Assembly (NCBI GenBank): GCA_958448395.1
Contig: CAUDDP010000059.1
Location: 1-13,206, forward strand
Length of the DNA stretch: 13,206 bases
Source of the DNA: an uncultured Oscillospiraceae bacterium
GTDB taxonomy: Bacteria > Bacillota > Clostridia > Oscillospirales > Ruminococcaceae
Direction: 5' to 3'
Positions 1 through 7,734 of this stretch are shown piece by piece (within the stretch, counting starts at the first letter, position 1; each line of letters opens with the position of its first letter). Under the pieces are notes generated by a model. The model was not told where the DNA came from and made no database searches. It saw only the letters and a program-made list of their open reading frames with translations. A program made the translations under genes and the position numbers.

Positions 1-8
1 TCTTCCAG

Positions 9-41
9 GCATTCTACTTGCCATTCGAGGGCGGTTTTAAG
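9..41 (+). repeat. Possible diverged copy of the short repeat seen at the window's far end
   Basis: This stretch resembles the segment at 13173-13206. It opens with a similar 14-base block in which the differences are transitions, has TGCC in the middle, and ends in GCGGTTTTAAG against GCGGTCAAG. It overlaps the last codons of the minus-strand ADP-ribosylglycohydrolase gene, which ends abruptly here. The similarity is short and imperfect and was judged by eye, so shared origin is only suggested. Confidence 0.3.
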
Positions 42-735
42 TTAATGACATTGCTGCAATGCTGCCGGTAATCGCTGCCAGCGTATCGCTGTCACCACCA
101 ACAGAAACTGCTGTGCGAATGGCATCTTCAAATGAATCTGATTCCAAAAAGGCTTCGATTGCTTGGGGAACGGTGTCTTGACAGGTTTCATTAAATTGAT
201 AAACTGGACGAATTTCGTCAATGGTAAAATCCAGCGGATAATACTGTTCTGTGATATGCTGTCGGATTTCCGGCATGGAGGCTCCGGTTTTGGCAAGAAA
301 TATAGCCGCCGTTGTAGCACGTGCCCCTTTCATGCCTTCCGGATGATTGTGGGTCACAGCTGTTACGCTGTCACTCATTTGCAGAGCTTCTTCCAACGTG
401 TCCGCAGCAAATCCGCACGCACTGACTCGCATAGCAGCACCATTGCCAAAGCTGTTGTAAGGCTTGGGATGGTCGCTGTAAATCCAGTGGAAAAAGTTTC
501 CGCCAAACCCACAGGCAGGATAGGGGCGTCCGATTTTTTGCATCCATTGTACCGCTGCTTCCGATAGGTCTGTACCATCGGTTTTATAATCCAGTACTGC
601 CTTTGCCACGGCAAGAGACATGATACTGTCATCCGTTGGAAAACATTCTTTTGTAAACAAGGTAAAGTCTTTTTTTCGGTAATTGTGAAATTCAAAACGA
701 GAGCCGGCGATATCGCCGATGATAGCACCGATCAT
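37..735 (-). CDS. ADP-ribosylglycohydrolase family protein, C-terminally short
   Basis: A 232-residue protein of the ADP-ribosylglycohydrolase (DraG/ARH) fold, whose members remove ADP-ribose from proteins or small molecules using a pair of Mg2+ ions. Visible motifs are GAIIGDIAGSRFEF at residues 3-16, the metal-binding TDDS at 34-37, PYNSFGNGAAMRVS at 92-105, THNHPEGMKGA at 128-138, and the second metal motif GGDSDTLAAITG at 213-224. The start is the ATG preceded by AAAGGA; an upstream in-frame ATG at 784-786 lies inside leuD and has no better site. The gene begins 19 bases after the leuD stop, so it is probably the last gene of the ilv-leu operon. From memory, relatives of this type run to about 260 residues and continue after the last motif with an aromatic-rich helix; here the frame ends after nine more residues. 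Catalytic residues are intact, so activity is possible. The substrate is unknown. Confidence 0.85.
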   Translation of the reverse strand: MIGAIIGDIAGSRFEFHNYRKKDFTLFTKECFPTDDSIMSLAVAKAVLDYKTDGTDLSEAAVQWMQKIGRPYPACGFGGNFFHWIYSDHPKPYNSFGNGAAMRVSACGFAADTLEEALQMSDSVTAVTHNHPEGMKGARATTAAIFLAKTGASMPEIRQHITEQYYPLDFTIDEIRPVYQFNETCQDTVPQAIEAFLESDSFEDAIRTAVSVGGDSDTLAAITGSIAAMSLT

Positions 736-754
736 GAAGTTACGATCCTTTCTT

Positions 755-1249
755 TTATTGAACAGAACCGTTCTGAATGGAGGCAATCAGACCACCATTG
801 GTGATAATGGTCTGGATGAATGGCGGAAATGGTGCTGTCTGGAAGGACTGACCAGTCGTCTTGTCCAGTAGTACACCGTTGTCCAAATCGGCTTCTACCG
901 TATGTCCTTCTGCAATCGCTTCTGCTGCTTCCGGACATTCTACAATCGCAAGACCAATATTGATGGAATTACGGTAGAAAATGCGAGCAAAACTCTTTGC
1001 AATGACAAGCGAGATGCCGCTTTCCTTGATGGCAATTGGAGCGTGTTCTCTGGAAGAACCGCAGCCGAAGTTTTCACCGGCAACCATAATATCGCCTTCT
1101 TTGACCCGGCTGGTAAAGGTGGTATCCAGATCCTCCATACAGTGAGAGGCAAGCTCTTTCTTGTCGATGGTATTCAGGTATCTTGCTGGAATGATGACAT
1201 CAGTATCCACATTATCGCCGTATTTGATTACAGTTCCTTCAAATTTCAT
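755..1249 (-). CDS. leuD: 3-isopropylmalate dehydratase small subunit
   Basis: The 164-residue small (swivel-domain) subunit of isopropylmalate isomerase. With LeuC it converts 2-isopropylmalate to 3-isopropylmalate in leucine synthesis in the cytoplasm. The family hallmarks are NVDTDVIIPARYL at residues 13-25 and the substrate-loop motif GCGSSREHAP at 62-71. The length is typical of the short, separate LeuD that pairs with the ~420-residue LeuC class. Its ATG overlaps the leuC stop codon in an ATGA arrangement, and its ribosome binding site (AAGGAGG) lies inside the end of leuC, which points to translational coupling and 1:1 synthesis. The ADP-ribosylglycohydrolase gene follows 19 bases downstream. 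A close alternative would be a homoaconitase or methylmalate-type small subunit, but the ilv/leu context favours leucine synthesis. Confidence 0.96.
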   Translation of the reverse strand: MKFEGTVIKYGDNVDTDVIIPARYLNTIDKKELASHCMEDLDTTFTSRVKEGDIMVAGENFGCGSSREHAPIAIKESGISLVIAKSFARIFYRNSINIGLAIVECPEAAEAIAEGHTVEADLDNGVLLDKTTGQSFQTAPFPPFIQTIITNGGLIASIQNGSVQ

Positions 1250-2514
1250 TTTGCCATAACCTCCTTCGGATCAGTAATTCTGCCGGTAATCGCACTTGCC
1301 GCAGCGACTGCCGGACTTGCCAAATAAACTTCAGAAGTCGGATGTCCCATTCTGCCGACAAAGTTTCGGTTGGTGGTGGAAACTGCCCGTTCTCCGGCTG
1401 CCAGAATGCCCATATGACCGCCCAGACACGGACCGCAGGTTGGGGTGGAAACGATACAGCCTGCTTCGATAAAGGTCTTGAGCAGACCATTTTCCATTGC
1501 TTTCAAGTAAATAGCCTGTGTTGCCGGAATGATGATGGCACGGACATTTTTTGCAACCTTTCTGCCTTTGAAAATGGAAGCTGCTTCTTCGATATCCCGA
1601 TAGAAACCGTTGGTGCAGGAACCGATGACAACCTGATCAATTTTCACATCGCCTACATTGTCAATGGTTCTGGTGTTGCCCGGCAAATGTGGGAAGGCAA
1701 CAGTGGATTTGATTTCGGACAGGTCGATGACGTAGGTTTCGTCATAAACCGCATCTTCGTCAGCAGTATAAACTACTGGCTTCCGGTCGCTGTGTTCTGC
1801 TACATAGGCAAGTGTCTGATCATCCACTGCAAAGATACCGTTCTTTGCCCCTGCTTCAATTGCCATATTGGTCATGGTCAGACGGTCGCTCATGGAGAGA
1901 CTGGAAACGCCCTCACCGACAAATTCCATGGACTTATACAAAGCACCATCCACACCAATCATACCGATGATGTGCAGAATGACATCCTTACCGGAGATAT
2001 ACGGATTCAGCTTGCCTTTCAGCTCAAATTTGATGGCAGACGGTACTTTGAACCATGCCTTGCCGATTGCCATACCACATGCCATATCGGTGGAACCGAC
2101 ACCGGTGGAGAATGCACCAAGTGCACCATAGGTACAGGTGTGGGAGTCCGCACCGATGACAACATCACCGGAGACAACCAGTCCTTTTTCCGGCAGCAGA
2201 GCGTGTTCAATACCCATCTGTCCGACATCATAGAAGTGGGTGACTTCCTTTTCATTGCAGAAATCCCGGCACATCTTGCACTGTGTAGCGGCTTTAATAT
2301 CTTTGTTCGGTGCAAAGTGATCCATTACCATGGTCACTTTGTCTTTGTCAAATACTTTGTCAATGCCCAGTTTGTTAAATTCTCGGATGGCAACCGGAGA
2401 AGTGATGTCATTGCCGAGAACACGGTCGAGATTGACCAGAATTAACTGACCAGCTTCAACGTGATCCAAGCCCGCATGAGCGGCAAGGATTTTTTGTGTC
2501 ATGGTCATACCCAT
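1246..2514 (-). CDS. leuC: 3-isopropylmalate dehydratase large subunit
   Basis: The 422-residue aconitase-family large subunit of isopropylmalate isomerase, holding the [4Fe-4S] cluster. Cluster cysteines are visible at C300 (GSCTN), C360 and C363 (PTCGPCLGG). Other aconitase-family segments are GADSHTCTYGALGAFSTGVGS at about 121-141 and the C-terminal NRNFVGRMGHP at 382-392. The length and separate LeuD fit the shorter archaeal/clostridial LeuC class rather than the ~470-residue enterobacterial one. I chose the ATG at 2512-2514 because GAGGA sits eight bases before it; a GTG five codons upstream would overlap that site. It lies 23 bases after the ilvD stop and overlaps leuD by four bases, so the three genes are one transcription unit. 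Confidence 0.96.
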   Translation of the reverse strand: MGMTMTQKILAAHAGLDHVEAGQLILVNLDRVLGNDITSPVAIREFNKLGIDKVFDKDKVTMVMDHFAPNKDIKAATQCKMCRDFCNEKEVTHFYDVGQMGIEHALLPEKGLVVSGDVVIGADSHTCTYGALGAFSTGVGSTDMACGMAIGKAWFKVPSAIKFELKGKLNPYISGKDVILHIIGMIGVDGALYKSMEFVGEGVSSLSMSDRLTMTNMAIEAGAKNGIFAVDDQTLAYVAEHSDRKPVVYTADEDAVYDETYVIDLSEIKSTVAFPHLPGNTRTIDNVGDVKIDQVVIGSCTNGFYRDIEEAASIFKGRKVAKNVRAIIIPATQAIYLKAMENGLLKTFIEAGCIVSTPTCGPCLGGHMGILAAGERAVSTTNRNFVGRMGHPTSEVYLASPAVAAASAITGRITDPKEVMAK

Positions 2515-2537
2515 AGATTGATTCCTCACTTTCTAAT

Positions 2538-4199
2538 TTATTGATTGATAATTGCTCCCTTATCCGCAGACGAAACCATTTTTGCATACCGCTTCAGATA
2601 GCCAGTCAGGTTGTCCTTTGTCTGAATCAGCATGGTCTGCTTCCGTTTTTCCAGTTCCTCGTCAGAAACTTCCAGAGTAATGGAATAATTCGGAATGTCA
2701 ATGGAAATCATATCGCCATCCTGTACATAGGCAATCGTACCACCGCTGACTGCTTCTGGAGAAACGTGACCGATAGCAGCCCCTCTGGTTGCACCGGAGA
2801 ATCTGCCGTCTGTGATCAGGGCAACATCCTTGTCCAGTCCCATACCGGCAATGGCAGAGGTTGGAGAAAGCATTTCCCGCATACCCGGACCGCCAGCAGG
2901 CCCCTCATAGCGAATGACAACGACATCGCCTTTCTGGATGCCGCCGCTGCGGATGACTGCAATCGCTTCTTCTTCGCTGTTGAAGACTTTCGCTGGTCCT
3001 CTGTGCTGCATCATTTCCGGTGCAACGGCACTTCTCTTGACAACACATCTGTCTGGAGCAAGGTTGCCCTTGAGGACAGCAATACCACCGGTTGGGCTGT
3101 ACGGATTGTCAATCGGACGGATAATGTCTGGATTTTTGTTGATGCAGCCGCTGATATTTTCACCGAGTGTCTTGCCGGTGCAGGTCATGACATCCGTGTG
3201 AATCAAATTTTTCTTGGTCAGTTCATTCAGTACAGCATAAACGCCGCCAGCTTCGTTCAGATCTTCCATATAAGCATGACCAGCTGGAGCCAGATGGCAT
3301 AGGTTCGGTGTCTTTGCACTGATGGCATTTGCCATATCCAAATTGATGGCAATGCCGCATTCGTTGGCGATTGCCGGAATGTGCAGCATACTGTTGGTAG
3401 AACATCCAAGTGCCATATCCGCAGTCAGAGCATTTTCAAATGCTTCTGCGGTCATAATGTCTCTCGGACGAATATTTTTCCGATACAGTTCCATGACTGC
3501 CATGCCAGCCTGTTTTGCGAGCTTAATCCGTTCGGAATACACTGCCGGAATGGTACCATTGCCCTTGAGTCCCATACCCAGTACTTCTGTCAGACAGTTC
3601 ATGGAATTGGCAGTGTACATGCCGGAGCAGGAGCCGCAGGTCGGACAAGCTTTGTTTTCAAATTCTTCGACATCTTCCAGTGTGAATTTTCCGGCATCAT
3701 ATGAGCCGACCGCTTCAAACATACTGGAAAGGCTGGTCTTCTTCCCCTTGACATGACCAGCCAGCATCGGACCGCCACTGACAAAAATAGTCGGGACGTT
3801 GACTCTGGCAGCTGCCATCAGCAAACCGGGCACATTTTTGTCACAGTTCGGAATCATGACCAATGCGTCAAAGTGGTGTGCCAGTGCCATGCATTCGGTA
3901 GAATCCGCAATCAAATCTCTTGTCACAAGAGAATACTTCATGCCGACATGACCCATGGCAATGCCGTCACAGACTGCGATTGCCGGAAAGACAACTGGTG
4001 TACCGCCAGCCATCGCAACGCCTAATTTTACAGCTTCTACAATTTTATCAATGTTCATATGTCCCGGTACAATCTCGTTATAGGAGGAAACAATGCCGAC
4101 CAGCGGTCTTTGCATTTCCTCTTTTGTCATACCAAGTGCATTGAAAAGGGAACGCTGTGGTGCTTTGTCCACACCGTCACAGTAAAAATTACCTACCAT
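2538..4199 (-). CDS. ilvD: Dihydroxy-acid dehydratase
   Basis: A 553-residue Fe-S dehydratase that converts 2,3-dihydroxy-isovalerate and 2,3-dihydroxy-3-methylvalerate to the 2-keto acids, the step shared by valine, isoleucine and leucine synthesis. Family motifs are APQRSL at residues 13-18, IVPGHMNI at 43-50, CDGIAMGHVGMKYSL at 77-91, the cluster-ligand motif NCDKNVPG at 118-125 and CPTCGSCSGMYTANSMN at 185-201. The C-terminal half carries RYEGPAGGPGMREML and ITDGRFSGATRG, both typical. The ATG has GAGGT seven bases upstream. Full length for the IlvD/Edd family; Edd (phosphogluconate dehydratase) is a paralogue but the surrounding ilv and leu genes settle the call. A terminator-like hairpin lies just upstream, between ilvC and this gene, with only about 30 bases from its T-tract to the ATG. 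Confidence 0.97.
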   Translation of the reverse strand: MVGNFYCDGVDKAPQRSLFNALGMTKEEMQRPLVGIVSSYNEIVPGHMNIDKIVEAVKLGVAMAGGTPVVFPAIAVCDGIAMGHVGMKYSLVTRDLIADSTECMALAHHFDALVMIPNCDKNVPGLLMAAARVNVPTIFVSGGPMLAGHVKGKKTSLSSMFEAVGSYDAGKFTLEDVEEFENKACPTCGSCSGMYTANSMNCLTEVLGMGLKGNGTIPAVYSERIKLAKQAGMAVMELYRKNIRPRDIMTAEAFENALTADMALGCSTNSMLHIPAIANECGIAINLDMANAISAKTPNLCHLAPAGHAYMEDLNEAGGVYAVLNELTKKNLIHTDVMTCTGKTLGENISGCINKNPDIIRPIDNPYSPTGGIAVLKGNLAPDRCVVKRSAVAPEMMQHRGPAKVFNSEEEAIAVIRSGGIQKGDVVVIRYEGPAGGPGMREMLSPTSAIAGMGLDKDVALITDGRFSGATRGAAIGHVSPEAVSGGTIAYVQDGDMISIDIPNYSITLEVSDEELEKRKQTMLIQTKDNLTGYLKRYAKMVSSADKGAIINQ

Positions 4200-4230
4200 T
4201 TTGATTACCTCTTATCATATTGATGGATGG

Positions 4231-4267
4231 AAAAACTGCTTTCCCGATTGAAACATCAGGAAAGCAG
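4231..4267 (-). terminator. Intrinsic terminator-like hairpin between ilvC and ilvD
   Basis: Perfect 9-bp inverted repeat (CTGCTTTCC at 4236-4244, GGAAAGCAG at 4259-4267). After one mismatch it gains three more pairs (GAT/ATC), leaving a six-base loop. On the minus strand the stem is followed at once by five T residues (4235-4231). It sits about 65 bases after the ilvC stop and about 30 bases before the ilvD start. No good promoter is visible between it and ilvD, so it probably acts as a partial terminator or 3'-end stabiliser that sets ilvBNC expression above ilvD-leuCD. Confidence 0.7.
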
Positions 4268-4332
4268 CTTAAAAAGGTTTTATGCTACGCTGTCCCGTTC
4301 AAATAAGGGGATAGGTTGCTTTTTGCTTTATT

Positions 4333-5370
4333 TTAGTTGTTGATGAACTTGTCCTCTTCGTTGTTCCAGCTGTACAGCTTCCGGATTTCTTCGCCAACCT
4401 TTTCAGACGGGTGTTCCGAAGCCAGTTTCCGCATTGCCTTGAAGTGTACCTGAGAACCTGCATCAGACATATCAAGCAGGAATTCCTTTGCAAAAGAACC
4501 ATCCTGAATGTCGGACAGGATCTTCTTCATTGCCTTCTTGGTATCCTCTGTGATAATCTTTGGACCAGTGATATAGTCACCGTATTCTGCTGTATTGGAG
4601 ATAGAGTACCGCATTCCTGCGAAACCGCTCTGGTAAATCAGGTCAACGATCAGCTTCATTTCGTGAATGCACTCAAAGTAAGCATTTCTCGGATCATAAC
4701 CAGCCTCTACCAGTGTTTCAAAACCAGCCTGCATCAAAGCACAAACACCGCCGCAAAGAACAGCCTGTTCACCGAACAGGTCGGTTTCTGTTTCAGTCCG
4801 GAAAGTGGTTTCCAGTACGCCGGCTCTTGCACCGCCGATTGCCAGACCGTAAGCCAGTGCCAGATCCAATGCCTTGCCGGTTGCATCCTGTTCTACTGCT
4901 ACGAGGCACGGAACACCCTTGCCAGCTTGATATTCGCTTCTTACTGTATGACCCGGTCCCTTTGGAGCAATCATAGTAACGTCTACATCAGCCGGTGGCT
5001 TAATGCAGCCAAAGTGAATGTTGAAACCGTGTGCAAACATCAGCATATCGCCAGCCTTCAGGTTCGGGGCAATATCCTTCTTATACATAGCAGCCTGCTT
5101 TTCATCGTTGATCAGGATCATGATGATGTCTGCCAGCTTTGCAGCTTCCGCAGCGGTAAATACTTCAAAGCCCTGCTTGACAGCCTTGTCCCAGGACTTG
5201 CTGCCTTCGTACAGACCGATGATGACTCTTGCCTTGTCGCCGAGGGATTCTTTTGCATTCAATGCATGTGCATGTCCCTGGCTGCCATAGCCGATGACTG
5301 CAATGGTCTTGCCGTACAGTAAAGACAAATCACAATCTTCCTGATAAAAAACTCTTGCTGTTTGTTCCAT
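4333..5370 (-). CDS. ilvC: Ketol-acid reductoisomerase, class I
   Basis: A 345-residue class I KARI that rearranges and reduces acetolactate and acetohydroxybutyrate, using Mg2+ and a nicotinamide cofactor. The N-terminal Rossmann domain has GYGSQGHAHALN (residues 27-38). The knotted C-terminal domain shows the metal-binding LETTFRTETETDLFGEQAVLCGG (186-208, including D197 and E201) and ECIHEMKLIVDLIYQSG (233-249). HGFNIHF at 114-120 carries the conserved histidine. The cofactor-selecting loop reads GLYEGSKSW (52-60). Class I enzymes that prefer NADPH usually carry an arginine where this one has tyrosine, and here the next residue is glutamate, so cofactor preference may be shifted toward NADH (inference). 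The start ATG has AAAGGAGT seven bases upstream. The gene is 45 bases after ilvN with no terminator between. Confidence 0.97.
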   Translation of the reverse strand: MEQTARVFYQEDCDLSLLYGKTIAVIGYGSQGHAHALNAKESLGDKARVIIGLYEGSKSWDKAVKQGFEVFTAAEAAKLADIIMILINDEKQAAMYKKDIAPNLKAGDMLMFAHGFNIHFGCIKPPADVDVTMIAPKGPGHTVRSEYQAGKGVPCLVAVEQDATGKALDLALAYGLAIGGARAGVLETTFRTETETDLFGEQAVLCGGVCALMQAGFETLVEAGYDPRNAYFECIHEMKLIVDLIYQSGFAGMRYSISNTAEYGDYITGPKIITEDTKKAMKKILSDIQDGSFAKEFLLDMSDAGSQVHFKAMRKLASEHPSEKVGEEIRKLYSWNNEEDKFINN

Positions 5371-5415
5371 CGTAAAGACTCCTTTATAAAAAATATCGGA
5401 TAAATATACAGGCGG

Positions 5416-5913
5416 TTAAGCGTCTTTTAGACAATTGCCGCCTCTTTCAAGAGCGACCAGACCGGTGCGGCACATTTCCAGAATGCCGTATGGCTGGAGC
5501 AGCTCAATAAAAGCATTGATTTTTGTGGGGACGCCACGGATTTCAATGACGAGTGCTTCCGGCGAATAGTCTGTAATTTTTGCCCGGAAGACATCTACGA
5601 CAGACATAATATCCTGCCGCTGTTCTGCACAGTTTTTGATTTTAATCAGCAGCAGCTCTCTTGCTACCGTTTCATCCCGCTGCATAACCTGTACTTTTTT
5701 GACATCGTACATTTTTTCCAGCTGCTTGACAATCTGGTTGCAGATTGCCTCATCACCATGCATGGAAATGGTGATTCTGGAGAATGCCGGAGATTCTGTT
5801 TCGCCGACTGTCAGGGTATCAATATTGAAACCACGGCGTGTGAACATGCCCGAAACACGGGACAAGACACCTGCATGGTTTGCAACCAGAATAGAAATAA
5901 TAAACCGTTCCAT
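5416..5913 (-). CDS. ilvN: Acetolactate synthase small (regulatory) subunit
   Basis: A 165-residue regulatory subunit of acetohydroxyacid synthase, which binds valine (or related amino acids) and controls the IlvB catalytic subunit. The N-terminal ACT domain spans about residues 1-75, with VANHAGVLSRVSGMFTRRGFNIDTLTVGETE at 10-40; the C-terminal domain contains IEIRGVP and is typical of the ~160-residue bacterial form (often called ilvH in some genomes). Two starts compete. The ATG at 5920-5922 would have the AGGAGG site only one base away, while the ATG at 5911-5913 has it about ten bases away and gives the family's MERFIISILVANHAGVL beginning, so I chose the latter. The start lies 15 bases past the ilvB stop, consistent with coupled translation. 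Confidence 0.95.
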   Translation of the reverse strand: MERFIISILVANHAGVLSRVSGMFTRRGFNIDTLTVGETESPAFSRITISMHGDEAICNQIVKQLEKMYDVKKVQVMQRDETVARELLLIKIKNCAEQRQDIMSVVDVFRAKITDYSPEALVIEIRGVPTKINAFIELLQPYGILEMCRTGLVALERGGNCLKDA

Positions 5914-5928
5914 CTTACACATTCCTCC

Positions 5929-7611
5929 TTACATTGCTGACGGGTCAACGATGATGTCATCTACCGCACCGCCTGGTGGCAGCATCGGCAGAACGAATGC
6001 ATCACAGTCAATTGCACAATCTACCAAAACTGGACCATTGACTGCAAATGCCTGCTTCAGAACGTCTTTCAGTTCCGGCAGGGAAGCGGCACGGAAGCCC
6101 GGCAGTCCAAATGCTTCTGCCAGCTTGACAAAATCGGTTTTCCGCTCTAATGTAGTATTGGAATAGTGCTTGTCAAAGAACAGTGTCTGCCATTGCCGAA
6201 CCATACCCAGTACGCCGTTATTCATGATGAAAACAACCACCGGTGTCTGATTGGTGACAGCAGTTGCCAGTTCATTCAGGTTCATACCGAAGCTGCCATC
6301 ACCAGTGACCAGAATTGTTTTTTTGCCGGTCGCAGTTGCTGCACCAATGGCAGCACCCAGACCAAAGCCCATCGTGCCCAGACCGCCGCTGGAGATGAAT
6401 GTTCTTGGTTTGGAGAATGGATACCGTTGTGCCGTCCACATCTGGTGCTGACCAACATCTGTGGCAACAATCACATCATCATTGGCATCCTTAACAGCCT
6501 CTGCCACAGCATCCAGTGCTGTAAACGGTGTCAGTTCACCGCCTTTTTGTTCTTCCAGCCGTTTGGTTTCTGCCACCAGTTCCTGAATGCGTGTATTCCA
6601 TTCTGGATGTTCCTGCTGTGGCAGCAATGCAGTTAAATCGGCAAGAATTTTCTTCATCGAACCGGCAATGCCAAGTTCCACTGTAATGTTTTTATTCAGT
6701 TCAGAAGCATCAATATCAATATGAATAATTTTTGCATGCGGTGCATATTTTTTCGTATTGCCAGTTCCTCTGTCACTGAACCGGCAGCCGGCGGTCAGAA
6801 TCAAATCTGCCTCATTCTGTGCAATAGAAGAAGCATAGTGACCGTGCATTCCCTCCATACCCAGATAACGAGGATGGTCAGTCGGTACAGCGGAAATACC
6901 CATCATAGTGCAGCCAATTGGTGCGTCCATTTTGTCTGCCAGTGCCATAATTTCTGCACCGGCATTATCGGTAATCGCACCGCCGCCAATGTAAATGTAA
7001 GGTTTTTTTGCAGCAGCAATCAGTTCTGCTGCCTGTGCAATCAGAGCCGGATCTGCTTCTGAAACCGGAGTTTTTTCCACCACGGGTTCTGCGGTATATT
7101 CACACAGAGCCGTCTGGACATCCTTCGGGATGTCTACCAGAACCGGCCCCGGACGACCGGACTTTGCAATACGGAATGCTTCCCGAATGGTCGGTGCCAG
7201 ATCCTCAATTTTCTTCACAAAGAAGTTATGTTTGGTAATTGGCATCGTGACACCAGTGATGTCAACCTCTTGGAAACTGTCCCGTCCGATCAGGGAATTC
7301 GGCACATTGCCGGTGATGGCAACCAGCGGAACAGAGTCCAGATAAGCTGTTGCAATCCCAGTAACCAGATTGGTTGCACCCGGACCGGAAGTTGCGATGA
7401 CAACGCCAACCTTTCCCGTTGCTCTTGCGTAGCCATCTGCTGCATGGGAGGCACCCTGTTCATGTGCCGTGATGATATGTTGAATGCGATCTTTTGCAAG
7501 ATACAGGGCATCATAGATGTTGATGACCTGACCGCCCGGATAACCGAAAACAGTTGTTGTACCTTGTTCGATCAATGTTTCAATTACAATTTGTGCACCA
7601 TTTAATTTCAT
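5929..7611 (-). CDS. ilvB: Acetolactate synthase large (catalytic) subunit
   Basis: A 560-residue thiamine diphosphate enzyme that condenses pyruvate with pyruvate or 2-ketobutyrate, the first common step of branched-chain amino acid synthesis. The three ThDP-family domains are in order: the N-terminal PYR domain with the cofactor-activating E51 in TAHEQGASHAADGYARATGK (48-67), the central domain with YIYIGGGAITD (205-215), and the C-terminal PP domain with the ThDP-binding motif running from GDGS at 437-440 to NN at 464-465. GYPGG at 23-27 is also conserved. I chose the ATG at 7609-7611, with AAGGTGG five bases upstream, over a GTG three codons earlier that lies within that site. It is first in the minus-strand operon and follows a ~300-base leader with a small reading frame and a terminator. 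Confidence 0.97.
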   Translation of the reverse strand: MKLNGAQIVIETLIEQGTTTVFGYPGGQVINIYDALYLAKDRIQHIITAHEQGASHAADGYARATGKVGVVIATSGPGATNLVTGIATAYLDSVPLVAITGNVPNSLIGRDSFQEVDITGVTMPITKHNFFVKKIEDLAPTIREAFRIAKSGRPGPVLVDIPKDVQTALCEYTAEPVVEKTPVSEADPALIAQAAELIAAAKKPYIYIGGGAITDNAGAEIMALADKMDAPIGCTMMGISAVPTDHPRYLGMEGMHGHYASSIAQNEADLILTAGCRFSDRGTGNTKKYAPHAKIIHIDIDASELNKNITVELGIAGSMKKILADLTALLPQQEHPEWNTRIQELVAETKRLEEQKGGELTPFTALDAVAEAVKDANDDVIVATDVGQHQMWTAQRYPFSKPRTFISSGGLGTMGFGLGAAIGAATATGKKTILVTGDGSFGMNLNELATAVTNQTPVVVFIMNNGVLGMVRQWQTLFFDKHYSNTTLERKTDFVKLAEAFGLPGFRAASLPELKDVLKQAFAVNGPVLVDCAIDCDAFVLPMLPPGGAVDDIIVDPSAM

Positions 7612-7652
7612 GTTTTCCACCTTTTTTACTTTGTGATTCAGTTTTCATTTTA

Positions 7653-7686
7653 TGCAGTCACAGCGGTCTGCCGTTCGCTGTATGCA
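7653..7686 (-). other. Hairpin between the leader terminator and the ilvB ribosome binding site
   Basis: Inverted repeat ACAGCG (7660-7665) and CGCTGT (7676-7681), extended outward, past a small internal loop, by TGCA (7653-7656) and TGCA (7683-7686). It lies in the 5' end of whatever transcript passes the leader terminator, about 40 bases before the ilvB start. It has no T-tract on the minus strand. It may stabilise the read-through mRNA; function is not established. Confidence 0.35.
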
Positions 7687-7724
7687 AAAAATGCCTTCGG
7701 CCGCAAACGCACCGGAGGCATTTT
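7686..7724 (-). terminator. Leader terminator (attenuator) upstream of ilvB
   Basis: Thirteen-position inverted repeat with arms at 7712-7724 and 7688-7700; on the minus-strand RNA all but one position pair (one A-C mismatch). The loop is 11 bases. The minus strand reads TTTTTT across 7691-7686, overlapping the base of the stem. It stands between the ilvB promoter and the ilvB start, so it can only work as a leader attenuator. The upper 5' arm and the loop are complementary to a segment further upstream in the leader (7783-7798), giving an alternative fold. Confidence 0.75.
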
Positions 7725-7734
7725 GAAAAGCAAT

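Noticed and set aside
1342..2445. Long open frame on the plus strand (367 codons) opposite leuC
   Set aside because: It is antisense to a clear leuC, has no recognisable motifs and an odd Cys/His-rich composition typical of a reversed coding frame.
4411..5322. Plus-strand open frame of 303 codons opposite ilvC
   Set aside because: Shadow of ilvC, with no ribosome binding site and no family features.
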